The translations under genes and the position numbers were made by a program. 64,000 nucleotides of DNA from Thermoplasma sp. Kam2015 (GTDB lineage: Archaea; Thermoplasmatota; Thermoplasmata; Thermoplasmatales; Thermoplasmataceae), in the NCBI RefSeq assembly GCF_003205235.1, contig NZ_QJSM01000018.1, positions 181,856 through 245,855 on the forward strand, given 5' to 3'. The notes under the pieces are model-generated. The model worked only from the letters and a program-made list of their open reading frames with translations, had not been told where the DNA came from and did no database searches. Positions within the stretch are counted from its first letter, which is position 1. Each line of letters begins with the position of its first letter. This document shows, piece after piece, positions 53,554 through 62,618 of the stretch.

Positions 53554-54437
53554 AAGCGATCAGGTTGGGCACGAGGCCCAGCAGATTAGCCATGGCTCAG
53601 ACCGAGATGGTGGCTTATTCGATAAAGAAACTTGGTTACAGCGTAGAAATAGTCAAATATCTATCGGAGGGCGATTCTGATCTAAAATCTCCGCTGTATT
53701 CCATAGGCAGAACAGGCGTTTTTGTGGACAGGATAAATGCACTAATACTCTCAGGAGAGATAGATGCTGCCGTTCATAGTGCTAAGGACATACCGTACAC
53801 CATTGATGAAAGGTTGCAGATATCGGCTGTGATGCCCAGAGGTTCATTCGAAGACGCTCTTGTCTCAGATATGCCTCTATCGATGATGCCGCCGGGTTCA
53901 ACGATTGGAACTTCCAGTCTCAGGCGTAAGTACCAGATACTTTATCAGCGCAGCGATCTGAAGGTTGTGAATCTGAGAGGCAACATAGACACGAGGATTG
54001 AGAAGATGAGGACGGAAGGAATGGCAGGCATGGTTATGGCACTCGCGGCCATAGAGAGGCTGCATCTCGGCGTCAGATACTGGCCGATAGATCCAGAAAA
54101 GTATGTACCGGCGCCAAATCAGGGGATAATAGCCGTGGTGTCGCAGAAGGGATCAGAAGCATCAGATATACTATCCAGGATCAACGACAGCGCAACTTAC
54201 AGGGACATGATGGCCGAGAGAACTATAACGCAGGATCTGAGGCTTGGGTGTTCAACTCCAGTGGGCATACTCAGCAGATCCAGTGGAAAAGGAATGAGGA
54301 TACTTGCGCAGTTCTTCTCAATGGACGGTTCAGATATGATCATGTTCGATCAGCATATAGAGGATCTGCATGATATCGGAGATATCGTATCATACATAAG
54401 AGATAACATTCCTGAGGAGTACGGGTATAATCTATGA
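53550..54437 (+). CDS. hemC: Hydroxymethylbilane synthase (porphobilinogen deaminase)
   Basis: HemC joins four porphobilinogens into hydroxymethylbilane. The 295-aa protein has [53 protein letters not shown] and the cofactor-binding Cys in [11 protein letters not shown] near residue 232. It overlaps hemL by four bases (ATGA) and hemD by four bases. Confidence 0.95.
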   Translation: MKAIRLGTRPSRLAMAQTEMVAYSIKKLGYSVEIVKYLSEGDSDLKSPLYSIGRTGVFVDRINALILSGEIDAAVHSAKDIPYTIDERLQISAVMPRGSFEDALVSDMPLSMMPPGSTIGTSSLRRKYQILYQRSDLKVVNLRGNIDTRIEKMRTEGMAGMVMALAAIERLHLGVRYWPIDPEKYVPAPNQGIIAVVSQKGSEASDILSRINDSATYRDMMAERTITQDLRLGCSTPVGILSRSSGKGMRILAQFFSMDGSDMIMFDQHIEDLHDIGDIVSYIRDNIPEEYGYNL

Positions 54438-55114
54438 AGTACGTTTTGTCCGTGAGACCAGAAAAAAAGGCAAAAACTATCACGACTGATTGTTTCAGGG
54501 TAATCAATGTGCCTGTGACGGATCTGAAGTCCATTGATATAGATTATGACGATATACTCTCAGAGAACAATGTGGAGTGCATCGCTTTCACCAGCTCATA
54601 CGGTGCCCATCTCTTCTTCATCAAGGCAAGAAATAAGGCGTTCAGATACTTCGGAATAGGGAAGACCACATGCGAGGAAGTGGAGAAAAATGGGTTTAGA
54701 TGCGAATACCCGGAGAGTATGGACTCAGAAGGTCTTGCGAATCTACTCCTCTCCAGATGCGCGGGCAGAAGGATTGCACTCATAAGGAGCAAAAGTGCAA
54801 ATGAAATCGTTAACGAACGTTTAAAGGACAAGGTCTTCTTTCTCGATCTCAGGAACTATGAGGCGGTACCCACAGGCGCCGATCTAGCACAATATCTGCA
54901 GAGCGATGATTGTGCCGGTATCATAGTGACATCGTCCATGGAAGCAAAGATTGTACTGCCTTATATTAGAGCCTCTGGAAAACCTGTTTACTCCATTGGA
55001 GAGGTCACCACAGAAACTCTGGAAAGTGCAGGTATACACCCACTTATGTCAGGAAGATCAGATTTCATGGATCTGGTAAAAAAGATAAAAGAATATCTGT
55101 GTTCCATCAGCTGA
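54434..55114 (+). CDS. hemD: Uroporphyrinogen-III synthase
   Basis: The 226-aa protein has the loose two-domain pattern of HemD, which closes and inverts ring D of the tetrapyrrole. ECIAFTSSYGAHLFF near residue 50, GIGKTTCEEVEKNGF near 75, CAGIIVTSSMEAKIVLPYI near 155 and VYSIGEVTTETLESAGI near 182 are typical. HemD proteins diverge strongly, so the operon position after hemC carries much weight. Its 3' end overlaps the convergent pyrI by eight bases. Confidence 0.88.
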   Translation: MKYVLSVRPEKKAKTITTDCFRVINVPVTDLKSIDIDYDDILSENNVECIAFTSSYGAHLFFIKARNKAFRYFGIGKTTCEEVEKNGFRCEYPESMDSEGLANLLLSRCAGRRIALIRSKSANEIVNERLKDKVFFLDLRNYEAVPTGADLAQYLQSDDCAGIIVTSSMEAKIVLPYIRASGKPVYSIGEVTTETLESAGIHPLMSGRSDFMDLVKKIKEYLCSIS

Positions 55115-55562
55115 ATATGTCCCTTTCACCCATTGTCCTCTCACAGTAGACGCACCTTATAACCAGCGGATGCTTAGACACGATCTCAAACTCAGATTCA
55201 ACTGGTTCGTGGGTATTGGTGATGCAGTTCTGATTCTTGCATTTAATGACTCCAACGAGCCTTGAGGGCAGATCCACCTGAAATTTCTCGCTAATTTCGT
55301 AATTCCTTATGATGCTTATGGTGGCATTGGGGGCAATGAGTGATATCATGTCAAGTTCGTTCCTGTCCAGAAACCGGTTTTCGATCTTTATCACATCCTT
55401 GAAGCCCATCTTATTGCTTGGTACATGTATAGCGACGCTCACGGTGTAGTTTACATCCTCATGTACACCTAAGACGCCTATGACACGTATCCCCTTTCCA
55501 GACGGAACATGATCTATGACTGTTCCGTCCCTTATTTTTGATATCCTCAACGTCTTTTCCAT
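55107..55562 (-). CDS. pyrI: Aspartate carbamoyltransferase regulatory chain
   Basis: PyrI binds nucleotides and the catalytic chain PyrB to give allosteric control. The 151-aa protein has LRISKIRDGTVIDHVPSG at the N-terminus, NRFLDRNELDMISLIAPN in the allosteric domain, and a four-Cys zinc site split as CKNQNC near 114-119 and CVYC near 142-145. I use ATG 55562; an in-frame GTG at 55571 overlaps the pyrB stop, and GGTGA just upstream serves ATG 55562. Confidence 0.92.
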   Translation of the reverse strand: MEKTLRISKIRDGTVIDHVPSGKGIRVIGVLGVHEDVNYTVSVAIHVPSNKMGFKDVIKIENRFLDRNELDMISLIAPNATISIIRNYEISEKFQVDLPSRLVGVIKCKNQNCITNTHEPVESEFEIVSKHPLVIRCVYCERTMGERDIFS

Positions 55563-55563
55563 A

Positions 55564-56481
55564 TCACTCACCCAATATACGATATATCAGAGCCATCCTT
55601 ACGGGCACTCCATAATAGGCCTGTTTGAAGTACTTGGCCTGCGGCAGTTCATCGACTTCCGGCCTGATCTCATCAACTCTGGGAAGCGGATGCATTATTA
55701 TGGATTTCTGCTTCATCTTCGATACGAGTTCCTTATCCACAGAATAGGATCCTATAACACTCTGATATTCATTCTGATCGGTGAACCTTTCCTTCTGAAT
55801 TCTTGTAACGTAGAGAACATCTGTGTCCTCTATGACTGACGAGAGATCATCGTATTCTTTTATCCTGCTCCTGTCTCCTATCTTGGTATAGACGTAATCA
55901 GGCAGTTTCAATATCTGAGGGCTTACAAGATTGATTCTGACGTCGTACTTTGATAATGCTATGATCAGAGAATGTATTGTTCTCCCATACCTGAGATCGC
56001 CCACCATGGTTATAACCCTTCCATCTATGGATCCAGTCTCCTTTTTGATGGTGTAAAGGTCAAGTATGGTCTGAGTTGGATGCTGGCCAGATCCATCACC
56101 CGCATTTATGACCGGCTTATTGGCGAACTTGGATGCAAGCCTTGCAGCACCTTCAAGTGGATGCCGTATCACTATTATATCGGAATATGAGGAAGCCATC
56201 CTGATGGTGTCGGCGAGTGTTTCTCCCTTTGCGACAGAGCTGGTCTTAACGTCAGATACTGTTATCACGGATCCACCAAGCCTGTGCATGGCGCTTTCGA
56301 ATGAAAGTCGAGTTCTGGTGCTTGGCTCATAAAACAGTGTAGCCATTATTCTGCTATTCAAGAGATCTGTGCTTCCACCCTTCTCAATTGTTTTAAGCAT
56401 GGAATCAGCAAGATCGAAGAGATCATTCAGATCATCGCTGTCGACATCTTCGATTGAAACAATACTCTTATTCTTCAACAT
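55564..56481 (-). CDS. pyrB: Aspartate carbamoyltransferase catalytic chain
   Basis: PyrB carbamoylates aspartate in the first committed step of pyrimidine synthesis. The 305-aa protein has the carbamoyl-phosphate loop FYEPSTRTRLSFE near residue 51, VIRHPLEGAARLASKF, NAGDGSGQHPTQTILDLYTI, the domain-closing MVGDLRYGRTIHSLI, and MHPLPRVDEI. The pyrB-pyrI order is standard in archaea. No promoter element stands out. Mini-element D is inserted 34 bases upstream. Confidence 0.94.
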   Translation of the reverse strand: MLKNKSIVSIEDVDSDDLNDLFDLADSMLKTIEKGGSTDLLNSRIMATLFYEPSTRTRLSFESAMHRLGGSVITVSDVKTSSVAKGETLADTIRMASSYSDIIVIRHPLEGAARLASKFANKPVINAGDGSGQHPTQTILDLYTIKKETGSIDGRVITMVGDLRYGRTIHSLIIALSKYDVRINLVSPQILKLPDYVYTKIGDRSRIKEYDDLSSVIEDTDVLYVTRIQKERFTDQNEYQSVIGSYSVDKELVSKMKQKSIIMHPLPRVDEIRPEVDELPQAKYFKQAYYGVPVRMALIYRILGE

Positions 56482-56514
56482 CCAGTGGACATAATCGGCG
56501 AGTTAAAAAGATTT

Positions 56515-56733
56515 GTTAGGGGTTTGGGGGAGCATCAAATCTCAACTTCGTCGGCGGTGAAATAACGGATTCACCTGCGTGAAATATTTATAAGCAATTA
56601 TAAAGTTATGGTCTGTTCAATCCGGATAAACGCCAGCTCATATCAAAATATATGGCCTATTCGAAATATAATCCCACGAAAGAGGTCATTTCATTGAAAG
56701 GAGGATCCGAAAGTTCTGCTGAGGAGTAGCTCA
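56515..56733 (+). mobile_element. Mini-element D derived from the tnpB element
   Basis: A 219-bp plus-strand copy runs from GTTAGGGGTTTGGGGGAGC (56515) to GAAAGTTCTGCTGAGGAGTA followed by GCTCAC (end 56733). Its middle differs from copies B, C and E, with only the GAAATATTTATAAGCAAT region recognisable, so it is the most degenerate or a separate deletion form. It lies between divergent-side pyrB and the chelatase-like gene, and the minus-strand stop codon of the latter lies inside its right end. Confidence 0.7.
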
Positions 56734-58575
56734 CCATCTCCTGTATCCTGAATATATACCGATATTCCCGTTTTCGTCCATTTCGATGAGATGCCCACCA
56801 GAGTATCTGCATATCTCTTCGTTGTAGGACGGCATGAATTTCTCGCTTCCCATGGTTGAGGAGATCAGAAATAGATCGCTTCTTGTACCGAGCTTCGTCG
56901 CCCATTCCCTTATGTCCTGTTCTATATCCTTTCCCATGGGAACGTTTGCCCTTCCATCTGTGATCATGATGGAGACTGTCCTGTCCCTGTAGCGGCCTGA
57001 AATATCATACATCATCTTCAGCGCGGCAGGGATTGGTGTTTTCCCCTGAGGTATCGTCTTTGATATCTCTTCTTCTATCAGATCCAGGTTCCTTGTTGGT
57101 TCTACCATGAGATGGCTCTCTGTTCCGAAGAATGTTATGTAAGAGAGTCTTATGCGCATCCTATATGCGGAATGAAGAAATGATCTTGCTATACCTCTAG
57201 CCATTGCTATTCTATGCATGGTCTCCATAGATCTGCTGGCATCAAGTGCAAGGATCACCGGGATAGACGCTCTGGATCTTGAGGCCACAAAGGCCAGATC
57301 GCTGTATCTTATTCTCTTATGCCCAGAAATTATCATGTTGATGAGGCTACCCCTGTAATCAAAATGTTCTCCTGGTCGATTCTGATCAAGCAATCTGAAT
57401 ATGTCAGAGGAACCGGTTCTTCCGCTCTTGTGAGACTTCTCTGAGAATGCGGCAGAAACCTTTGCAGACCTCTCCTCCTCCTTACCCGAATCTATCTTCT
57501 TTTCCATTCTACCGTTTGATTCTTCACCCTCATCAATACCGCTGTTGGAACCAGACTCAACTGAGCTTGTGGGCATCTCCCTGGATTCCCTCTCTATAGT
57601 CCCTCTGATCATCGCGGTATCCTTTACCCTGTGGCGCAGTACCAGATTTAGTGCTTCCTTGACGTCTTCCAGAGTCACATGTTTTCTACCATTGTATGCA
57701 GCCAGGGCTTTTGATGCCTTTACCGCGGTTATCATCGCCCTGTTTCCGGCCTGAAGTTTAAGTACAACCTCAGCTATGAAATACTTGAGATCGTCCTCTA
57801 TCTTCACATCCTTCAATAGCGATCTCGCTTTCATGATCCTTTCACGGATCTCAGCCTGAAGTTTCTCATATTTCTTCGAAAACGCTTCAGGATCTCTATC
57901 GAACTCTTCAACCCTATTTGATATCTCGATCAGATCCGCTGCTTCGGATGGCTGCACGGCATTCACAGAGAGACCGAATCGATCCTTCAGCTGTGGTCTG
58001 AGATCTCCCTCCTCTGGATTCATCGTACCTATCAGTATGAACCTTGCCGGATGGGTGACGCTTACACCTTCGCGTTCAACCACATTTATTCCTGAGGCGG
58101 CCGCATCAAGTATGGAATCGACAACCGCGTCATCAAGCAGATTGACCTCATCTATGTATATTATTCCACGATTTGCCTCGGCTAAAAGGCCGGGCTGGAG
58201 AGAACGCAGGCCCTCATCTATGGCCCTCTTTATATCTAGACTACCGATGACTCTGTCCAGGGTTGCTGTCACAGGCATATTTATGAATGGCATCTTTCTG
58301 GTATCTGAAACGATCTTTCCCTCTCTGTATTTCCTCAGGCAATCATCGCACATGGCCGATGGATCATCCGGATCACACTTGAAAGGGCAGTCCTTAACCA
58401 CCTTTATCTCAGGAAGAAGATCGGTAAGCGCTCTGGCTATCGTGGATTTGGCGACGCCTTTCGGGCCCATTATCAGAACACCGCCGATCCTTTGATCGAT
58501 TGCATTAAGAATCAGAGCCTTTTTCAGATCCTCCTCATCTACCACAGCACTAAAAGGAAACAGTATCTTTCCCAT
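56731..58575 (-). CDS. Mg/Co-chelatase-like protein: BchI-type AAA ATPase fused to BchD-type vWA domain
   Basis: The 614-aa protein joins an AAA+ domain (Walker A MGPKGVAKSTIARAL near residue 37, Walker B GIIYIDEVNLLDD near 147, and IGTMNPEEGDLRPQLKDRFG as sensor-1 region) to a charged linker near 325-380 and a vWA domain with complete MIDAS (LALDASRSME near 435 and ITDGRANV near 545). In chelatases these parts are usually BchI and BchD and drive Mg or Co insertion with a large BchH/CobN subunit. No such subunit and no photosynthesis genes are visible. It might serve cobalamin or a different chaperone task. The start is ATG 58575. The TGA lies in the right end of mini-element D. Confidence 0.85.
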   Translation of the reverse strand: MGKILFPFSAVVDEEDLKKALILNAIDQRIGGVLIMGPKGVAKSTIARALTDLLPEIKVVKDCPFKCDPDDPSAMCDDCLRKYREGKIVSDTRKMPFINMPVTATLDRVIGSLDIKRAIDEGLRSLQPGLLAEANRGIIYIDEVNLLDDAVVDSILDAAASGINVVEREGVSVTHPARFILIGTMNPEEGDLRPQLKDRFGLSVNAVQPSEAADLIEISNRVEEFDRDPEAFSKKYEKLQAEIRERIMKARSLLKDVKIEDDLKYFIAEVVLKLQAGNRAMITAVKASKALAAYNGRKHVTLEDVKEALNLVLRHRVKDTAMIRGTIERESREMPTSSVESGSNSGIDEGEESNGRMEKKIDSGKEEERSAKVSAAFSEKSHKSGRTGSSDIFRLLDQNRPGEHFDYRGSLINMIISGHKRIRYSDLAFVASRSRASIPVILALDASRSMETMHRIAMARGIARSFLHSAYRMRIRLSYITFFGTESHLMVEPTRNLDLIEEEISKTIPQGKTPIPAALKMMYDISGRYRDRTVSIMITDGRANVPMGKDIEQDIREWATKLGTRSDLFLISSTMGSEKFMPSYNEEICRYSGGHLIEMDENGNIGIYSGYRRW

Positions 58576-58763
58576 CAAACACCTCACAGCATGACCGTGA
58601 TACCAGTTTCAGATTCCTGGTATGCATGCACCACGGCATCATCATATTTTTACACTGTATATCTAAATTGCTGTTTCATGGATGTGTCGTCATAGCAGAT
58701 ATATAGAATCTTATAATAGGTCGCAGAAATAAAGTGTTTATTCTGAGGTACTATTCCCATAGC

Positions 58764-60017
58764 ATGAAATATGATATTGCAATCATAGGAGCCGGCATAG
58801 TTGGGCTGTCCACAGCATTTCATCTCTCCGAGAAACATGGAGACCTGAAGATAGCCGTCATAGATAAATTTCATACATATGCGCAAGGAAATACAGGTAA
58901 AAGTGCGGCCGGATTCAGAGATGTTTTCTCGTCAGACACGAGTTTCAAGTTATCTTCATCTTCCATAAGGTTCTACGATCATGTGCAGAAGATACTTGGT
59001 ATCGACCTTGGGATGAAGCATGTCGGATATCTTTTCCTCATGGATAACGATTCCAGTGTGGATGTGATCCGGGAGATAGGGAAGAAGACAAAGATAAGGG
59101 AGATCGATCTTGATTTGCTTGGTGATATGGGCATATCCACTAAGATAGACGATGAGATACGGGAAGCCATGGGACTGGAAGATATAAGAGATGCCTATCT
59201 TGCGCTGAATGCAGGCATAATGGAGCCAGACAAGATAGCAGCATTCTACTATCAGCAATGCGTGAACAAGAAGATAGATTTCTTCTTCGACACCAGCGTT
59301 CAGTCTCTGAATCTCGTGCCAGTGAGGCCCATAAACTTTCCGGGTGAACCATTCATCTGGCAGGATAAATTTATAAAGAGTATAAGCACGAACAGGGGAG
59401 AAATATATGCGGATACCTTCATACTGGCGACTGATGTCTGGACAAACTTCCTCACGGATCCGATAGGTATAGATAGCCATATAAGGCCAAAGAAGAGGCA
59501 GCTCTTCAAGATAAAGAATGATTTCATATCGGATGTTGTTGGTAAAAACGTGCTTGATACAGGTTCATATCCATTCACAATCTTTCCAAAGGGGGTGTAC
59601 ATAAGGCCATCTCCTCAGGAAAAGACATTCTGGGCAGGTGTGGCGGATGACATAGGCCGTGATTTCTCATTCGTTGAAGATCCTGAGGCAGAACCAGAGT
59701 TCTACACGTACAATGTGCACCAGGTTCTGCAGGCATACATGAAGCCTCTCTCATCAGCTTCGGTTACGGGTATGTGGGCAGGATACTATTCGTACAACAC
59801 GATAGATGGAAATCCATACATATTCAGATCACTCAATCTCATCGTAGCAACTGGCACCAGCGGAAGCGGTATTATGAAGGGAGATGCGATAGGTAGAGTT
59901 GTGGCTGCCCTCTACGATGGAGAGGAAAAGGCCAAGCTATACGATGGTATGAGAATAAATACAGCAGATCTTGGTGTGAAGGAAAGAAAGGTTGAGGAGG
60001 AGAGATTGGTATTATAG
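58764..60017 (+). CDS. FAD-dependent amino acid/sarcosine oxidase-family oxidoreductase
   Basis: The 417-aa protein is of the DAO family. The FAD Rossmann motif is IAIIGAGIVGLSTAFHL near residue 5, followed by VIDKF, GKSAAGFRDVFSS and later TFILATDVWTNFL; the C-terminal nucleotide loop is LIVATGTSGSGIMKG near 373. It lacks a signal peptide. Sarcosine oxidase, D-amino acid oxidase and glycine oxidase have this fold; the substrate cannot be fixed. ATG 58764 is preceded by a GTTTATTC at leaderless distance, so the upstream ATG at 58734 is rejected. Mini-element E lies five bases after the stop. Confidence 0.85.
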   Translation: MKYDIAIIGAGIVGLSTAFHLSEKHGDLKIAVIDKFHTYAQGNTGKSAAGFRDVFSSDTSFKLSSSSIRFYDHVQKILGIDLGMKHVGYLFLMDNDSSVDVIREIGKKTKIREIDLDLLGDMGISTKIDDEIREAMGLEDIRDAYLALNAGIMEPDKIAAFYYQQCVNKKIDFFFDTSVQSLNLVPVRPINFPGEPFIWQDKFIKSISTNRGEIYADTFILATDVWTNFLTDPIGIDSHIRPKKRQLFKIKNDFISDVVGKNVLDTGSYPFTIFPKGVYIRPSPQEKTFWAGVADDIGRDFSFVEDPEAEPEFYTYNVHQVLQAYMKPLSSASVTGMWAGYYSYNTIDGNPYIFRSLNLIVATGTSGSGIMKGDAIGRVVAALYDGEEKAKLYDGMRINTADLGVKERKVEEERLVL

Positions 60018-60021
60018 AAAA

Positions 60022-60281
60022 GTTAGGAGTTTGGGGGAAGCTGTAATTCTCCTTCTTCGTAAAGAGACACACGTACTTCTTCCAATAGAATGATTTATAG
60101 ATTGTCTTCCCATATTTTTGCATCATCCACGGTGAACAAGTGTACGATACCTGAGTGGGATCGATGAGATCCGAATATATGCCCGTGGTTATAGAGATAT
60201 ACGGCTTGTACGTATGTCTAGAAAGGCATGGGTCTCTTAGATGAAAGTAAGATCCGAATCTTCAGCCTATGAGTAGTTCAC
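60022..60281 (+). mobile_element. Mini-element E derived from the tnpB element
   Basis: A 260-bp plus-strand copy from GTTAGGAGTTTGGGGGAAGC (60022) to CTATGAGTAGTTCAC (60281). It keeps the leader region (GATTTATAGATTGTCTTCCC), GGATCGATGAGATCCGAATA and a tnpB 3'-end part (GGCTTGTACG) that is missing from copies B and C. It is more diverged than B and C and starts four bases after the stop of the FAD oxidoreductase gene. Confidence 0.65.
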
Positions 60282-60379
60282 AGGATCCTATGCTAATCAG
60301 AAGAAATGACGATAGGATCTTCCTGGGGCTGCGATTTGAAAGATAATCTTCTGAAATATCAGGATCAAACAGAATAAAG

Positions 60380-60390
60380 CAAATTTTTAA
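60380..60390 (+). promoter_or_regulatory. TATA box of the DedA gene
   Basis: A TTTTTAAATC here starts about 35 bases before ATG 60419, consistent with a short-leader or leaderless message. Between mini-element E and this site I see no gene. Confidence 0.45.
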
Positions 60391-60418
60391 ATCAGTAATT
60401 CACTTAGGCATGTAAAAC

Positions 60419-61186
60419 ATGGAAAAGGGTAGTATGAAACTGGACGGTTATTTCAATCTCTACGGAGTTATAATATCAATTGTTCTCATAGGTATCACTG
60501 CAACCGAAATATTTGAGCTGGCTGAACTTCCATTTGAGAAATTCTTCGCTGCCGTAAGCGTCGGATCTTTGTTCAGCTTTTCGGTATCTATAGTCTCTAA
60601 GTCCGGCTATCTTGGAGTTTTTGGACTTATGACGCTTGAAAGCACGTTTATACCCATACCCAGCGAGGTTGTGCTTCCTCTTTCAGGCTATCTCGTTTAC
60701 CTTCATACTTTTTCCCTTCCGCTGATCGTGGCTGATGCAGTACTGGCTTCAATGGTCGGTTCTTTCATAGATTACTACTTGGGATTGGTAATCGGCAGGC
60801 CCATAATCGTAAAGATACTTGCATTTTTCTATGTCAAGGAAGATTCTCTCGTAAGGGCGGAGAACTGGATAGACAAGTGGGGAGCAAGCTCCGTATTTTT
60901 TGCCAGATTTATACCGGGCGTAAGAAGTCTAATCTCGATACCCGCCGGCATGCTCAAAATGAAGGTCTGGATATTTGCCCTGATGACGTTTCTTGGTTCT
61001 GTCATCTGGTCAACAGTACTGATCTACATAGGATTGAGAGCAGGACCATACTGGTCGTCCGCCGTGCACAGCTTCAGCGTGATACTTGATCAGATAATAA
61101 TAGATGCGATATTCATAGCATGTTTGATATACGTTGGTTATTTCATATATTTAAAAATAAGTTCAAGAACGAACACTTCATATTGA
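60419..61186 (+). CDS. DedA/SNARE-associated family membrane protein
   Basis: The 255-aa polytopic protein has an extra N-terminal helix pair, then the DedA core: LGVFGLMTLESTFIPIPSEV with its re-entrant Pro-Ser-Glu loop, GSFIDYYLGLVIGR, and SVFFARFIPGVRSLISIPAG, which is the F-x-R-x2-P-x-R motif. DedA proteins are linked to lipid flipping and proton-dependent stress tolerance; recent work shows undecaprenyl phosphate or phospholipid transport in some. The role here is unknown. Its end overlaps the convergent ABM gene by nine bases. Confidence 0.87.
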   Translation: MEKGSMKLDGYFNLYGVIISIVLIGITATEIFELAELPFEKFFAAVSVGSLFSFSVSIVSKSGYLGVFGLMTLESTFIPIPSEVVLPLSGYLVYLHTFSLPLIVADAVLASMVGSFIDYYLGLVIGRPIIVKILAFFYVKEDSLVRAENWIDKWGASSVFFARFIPGVRSLISIPAGMLKMKVWIFALMTFLGSVIWSTVLIYIGLRAGPYWSSAVHSFSVILDQIIIDAIFIACLIYVGYFIYLKISSRTNTSY

Positions 61187-61474
61187 AGTTTCGTTCATGA
61201 ATATTCTGTTTTTAGGCATCTCTTCAAGGATCGTCTTACCGAACTCTGTCGTCTCCTTGAAGGGTCTGCTGGTAACGAATTCCCTAAATTTGTCGAGGCT
61301 TTCCCACTCCGTGAATATCATGTATTGCTGTGGATCGTTAACGTCTCTGTATAGTCTCACGTCCTTTATACCCATATCTGTGCTTTTCAGCATGGCCAGA
61401 ACGCTGTTGAATGTTCTCTCAAATTCCTCTTCGTGCCCTTTCTTTACCTTATAGTACAAGCCGACATTTATCAT
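61178..61474 (-). CDS. ABM-domain protein (antibiotic biosynthesis monooxygenase-like)
   Basis: The 98-aa protein is one alpha-beta ferredoxin-like ABM domain: INVGLYYKVKKGHEEEFERT, a helix, DVRLYRDVNDPQQYMIFTEW, SLDKFREFVTSRPFKETT. Such proteins act as dimers and include monooxygenases and heme-degrading IsdG/HmoB enzymes. Activity cannot be read here; the heme link is only suggested by the heme genes in the window. A TTTATAAA-type TATA box near 61490-61500 (minus strand) fits a leaderless start at ATG 61474. Confidence 0.8.
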   Translation of the reverse strand: MINVGLYYKVKKGHEEEFERTFNSVLAMLKSTDMGIKDVRLYRDVNDPQQYMIFTEWESLDKFREFVTSRPFKETTEFGKTILEEMPKNRIFMNETSI

Positions 61475-61839
61475 ATCTGGTTAATGCGAACATTTTATAA
61501 ATAGTGTTAGGAAAAGGTGGAACCCGTAAAAAACCAATCTTCTAGAAGACAATGTAAGAGCTTATACAGATGAAAGATTCGATGAAGGGTTTGAAAGATA
61601 TATAGAAACATGGATTGTGTAAACAAAGTGATCGTCTCTTGAAATATCAGTTCTGGTTCGTGGGAATATGCATGCAAATAAAAAATTGATGGCTGAAAAG
61701 AAGATTAGAAGATTCAGCTTAGTGGCAGCTAGCAGATCCATTTTAGATCAAGCCGTGAGTCCGATAATCGCAACATGTAGGCATGGTGGTATTTTCCTGC
61801 ACCGCAACAGCTTTATCATATTCTTTGTATCTCTGAGAG
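61475..61839. other. Intergenic region with a possible coding remnant
   Basis: The left end holds the promoter of the ABM gene. From 61530 to 61622 a plus-strand frame without start codon reads KTNLLEDNVRAYTDERFDEG and on to a TAA; it looks like the tail of a protein, perhaps of a transposase, but I cannot name it. The rest, to 61839, shows nothing I can support. Confidence 0.35.
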
Positions 61840-62523
61840 ATGGATGATTCAGAAGATGCCTTTGGGCATGCACTCATGGATTATTCTAAGGGAAGATGCA
61901 GCTACGAGATGGTAGAAACCAGAAGCGGCAAGATAGATGTGACCTCAATTTCATATTATTTCAGATCTTTTGATCAGTGGCCCGGCATGGAAAAAGACGC
62001 TATAAAACATGCAACTGGAAAGATAATCGATGTTGGAGCAGGTGCTGGAAGACACTCCCTTTATCTTCAGAATCTTGGATTTGATGTGATCGCCATGGAT
62101 ATCTCACCACTTGCAGTGAAGGTTATGAAGAATCGCGGTGTAAGAAATGTTGTCCTAGGCGGAATAGAGGATATCCATGGCCCGTGGGACACCCTTATAC
62201 TTCTGGGAAACAATTTCGGCCTTCTTCGCACAGTCCTTGAAGCAAAAGGTTTTCTTCGCAAATTTTACCAGCAATCTTCAGATGATGCTAGGATAATTGC
62301 TGAAACGACAGATCCATATGCCTCTGGCTTCACTTCTGCTGAAGGCTATTCAGGAGAGCTTGAGATAAGGGTGATCTACGACAGATACAGGACAGATTGG
62401 TTTAGATATCTCTTGGTCGACAAGGCAAAGCTGATGGACATCATCGAAGATACCGGCTGGCATGTTGATAAATTGTACGAGATGAGTGGAGTGGATGTTT
62501 ACTGCTTCGTACTTTCAAAATGA
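61840..62523 (+). CDS. SAM-dependent methyltransferase
   Basis: The 227-aa protein has a class I methyltransferase core: motif I IDVGAGAGRHSLYLQ near residue 64, motif II VIAMDISPLAV, motif III-like GGIEDIHGPWDTLILLGNNF and then a helix (LRKFYQQSSDDARIIAET). The N-terminal 60 residues (FDQWPGMEKDAIKHA) form a cap that may bind the acceptor. The acceptor is unknown. Downstream lies the convergent MFS gene 95 bases away. Confidence 0.85.
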   Translation: MDDSEDAFGHALMDYSKGRCSYEMVETRSGKIDVTSISYYFRSFDQWPGMEKDAIKHATGKIIDVGAGAGRHSLYLQNLGFDVIAMDISPLAVKVMKNRGVRNVVLGGIEDIHGPWDTLILLGNNFGLLRTVLEAKGFLRKFYQQSSDDARIIAETTDPYASGFTSAEGYSGELEIRVIYDRYRTDWFRYLLVDKAKLMDIIEDTGWHVDKLYEMSGVDVYCFVLSK

Positions 62524-62618
62524 ATGGTATTATAAAATATTGAGGTACTGAAACCAGCATGTACAGGTTTCAGGTCATATTTGTATGCTGAGTCCTGTCG
62601 TGTCAGTATAGAGATGGT

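Noticed and set aside
61700..61800. Stretch looking vaguely like a tRNA or small RNA
   Set aside because: No cloverleaf or stable stem could be drawn.
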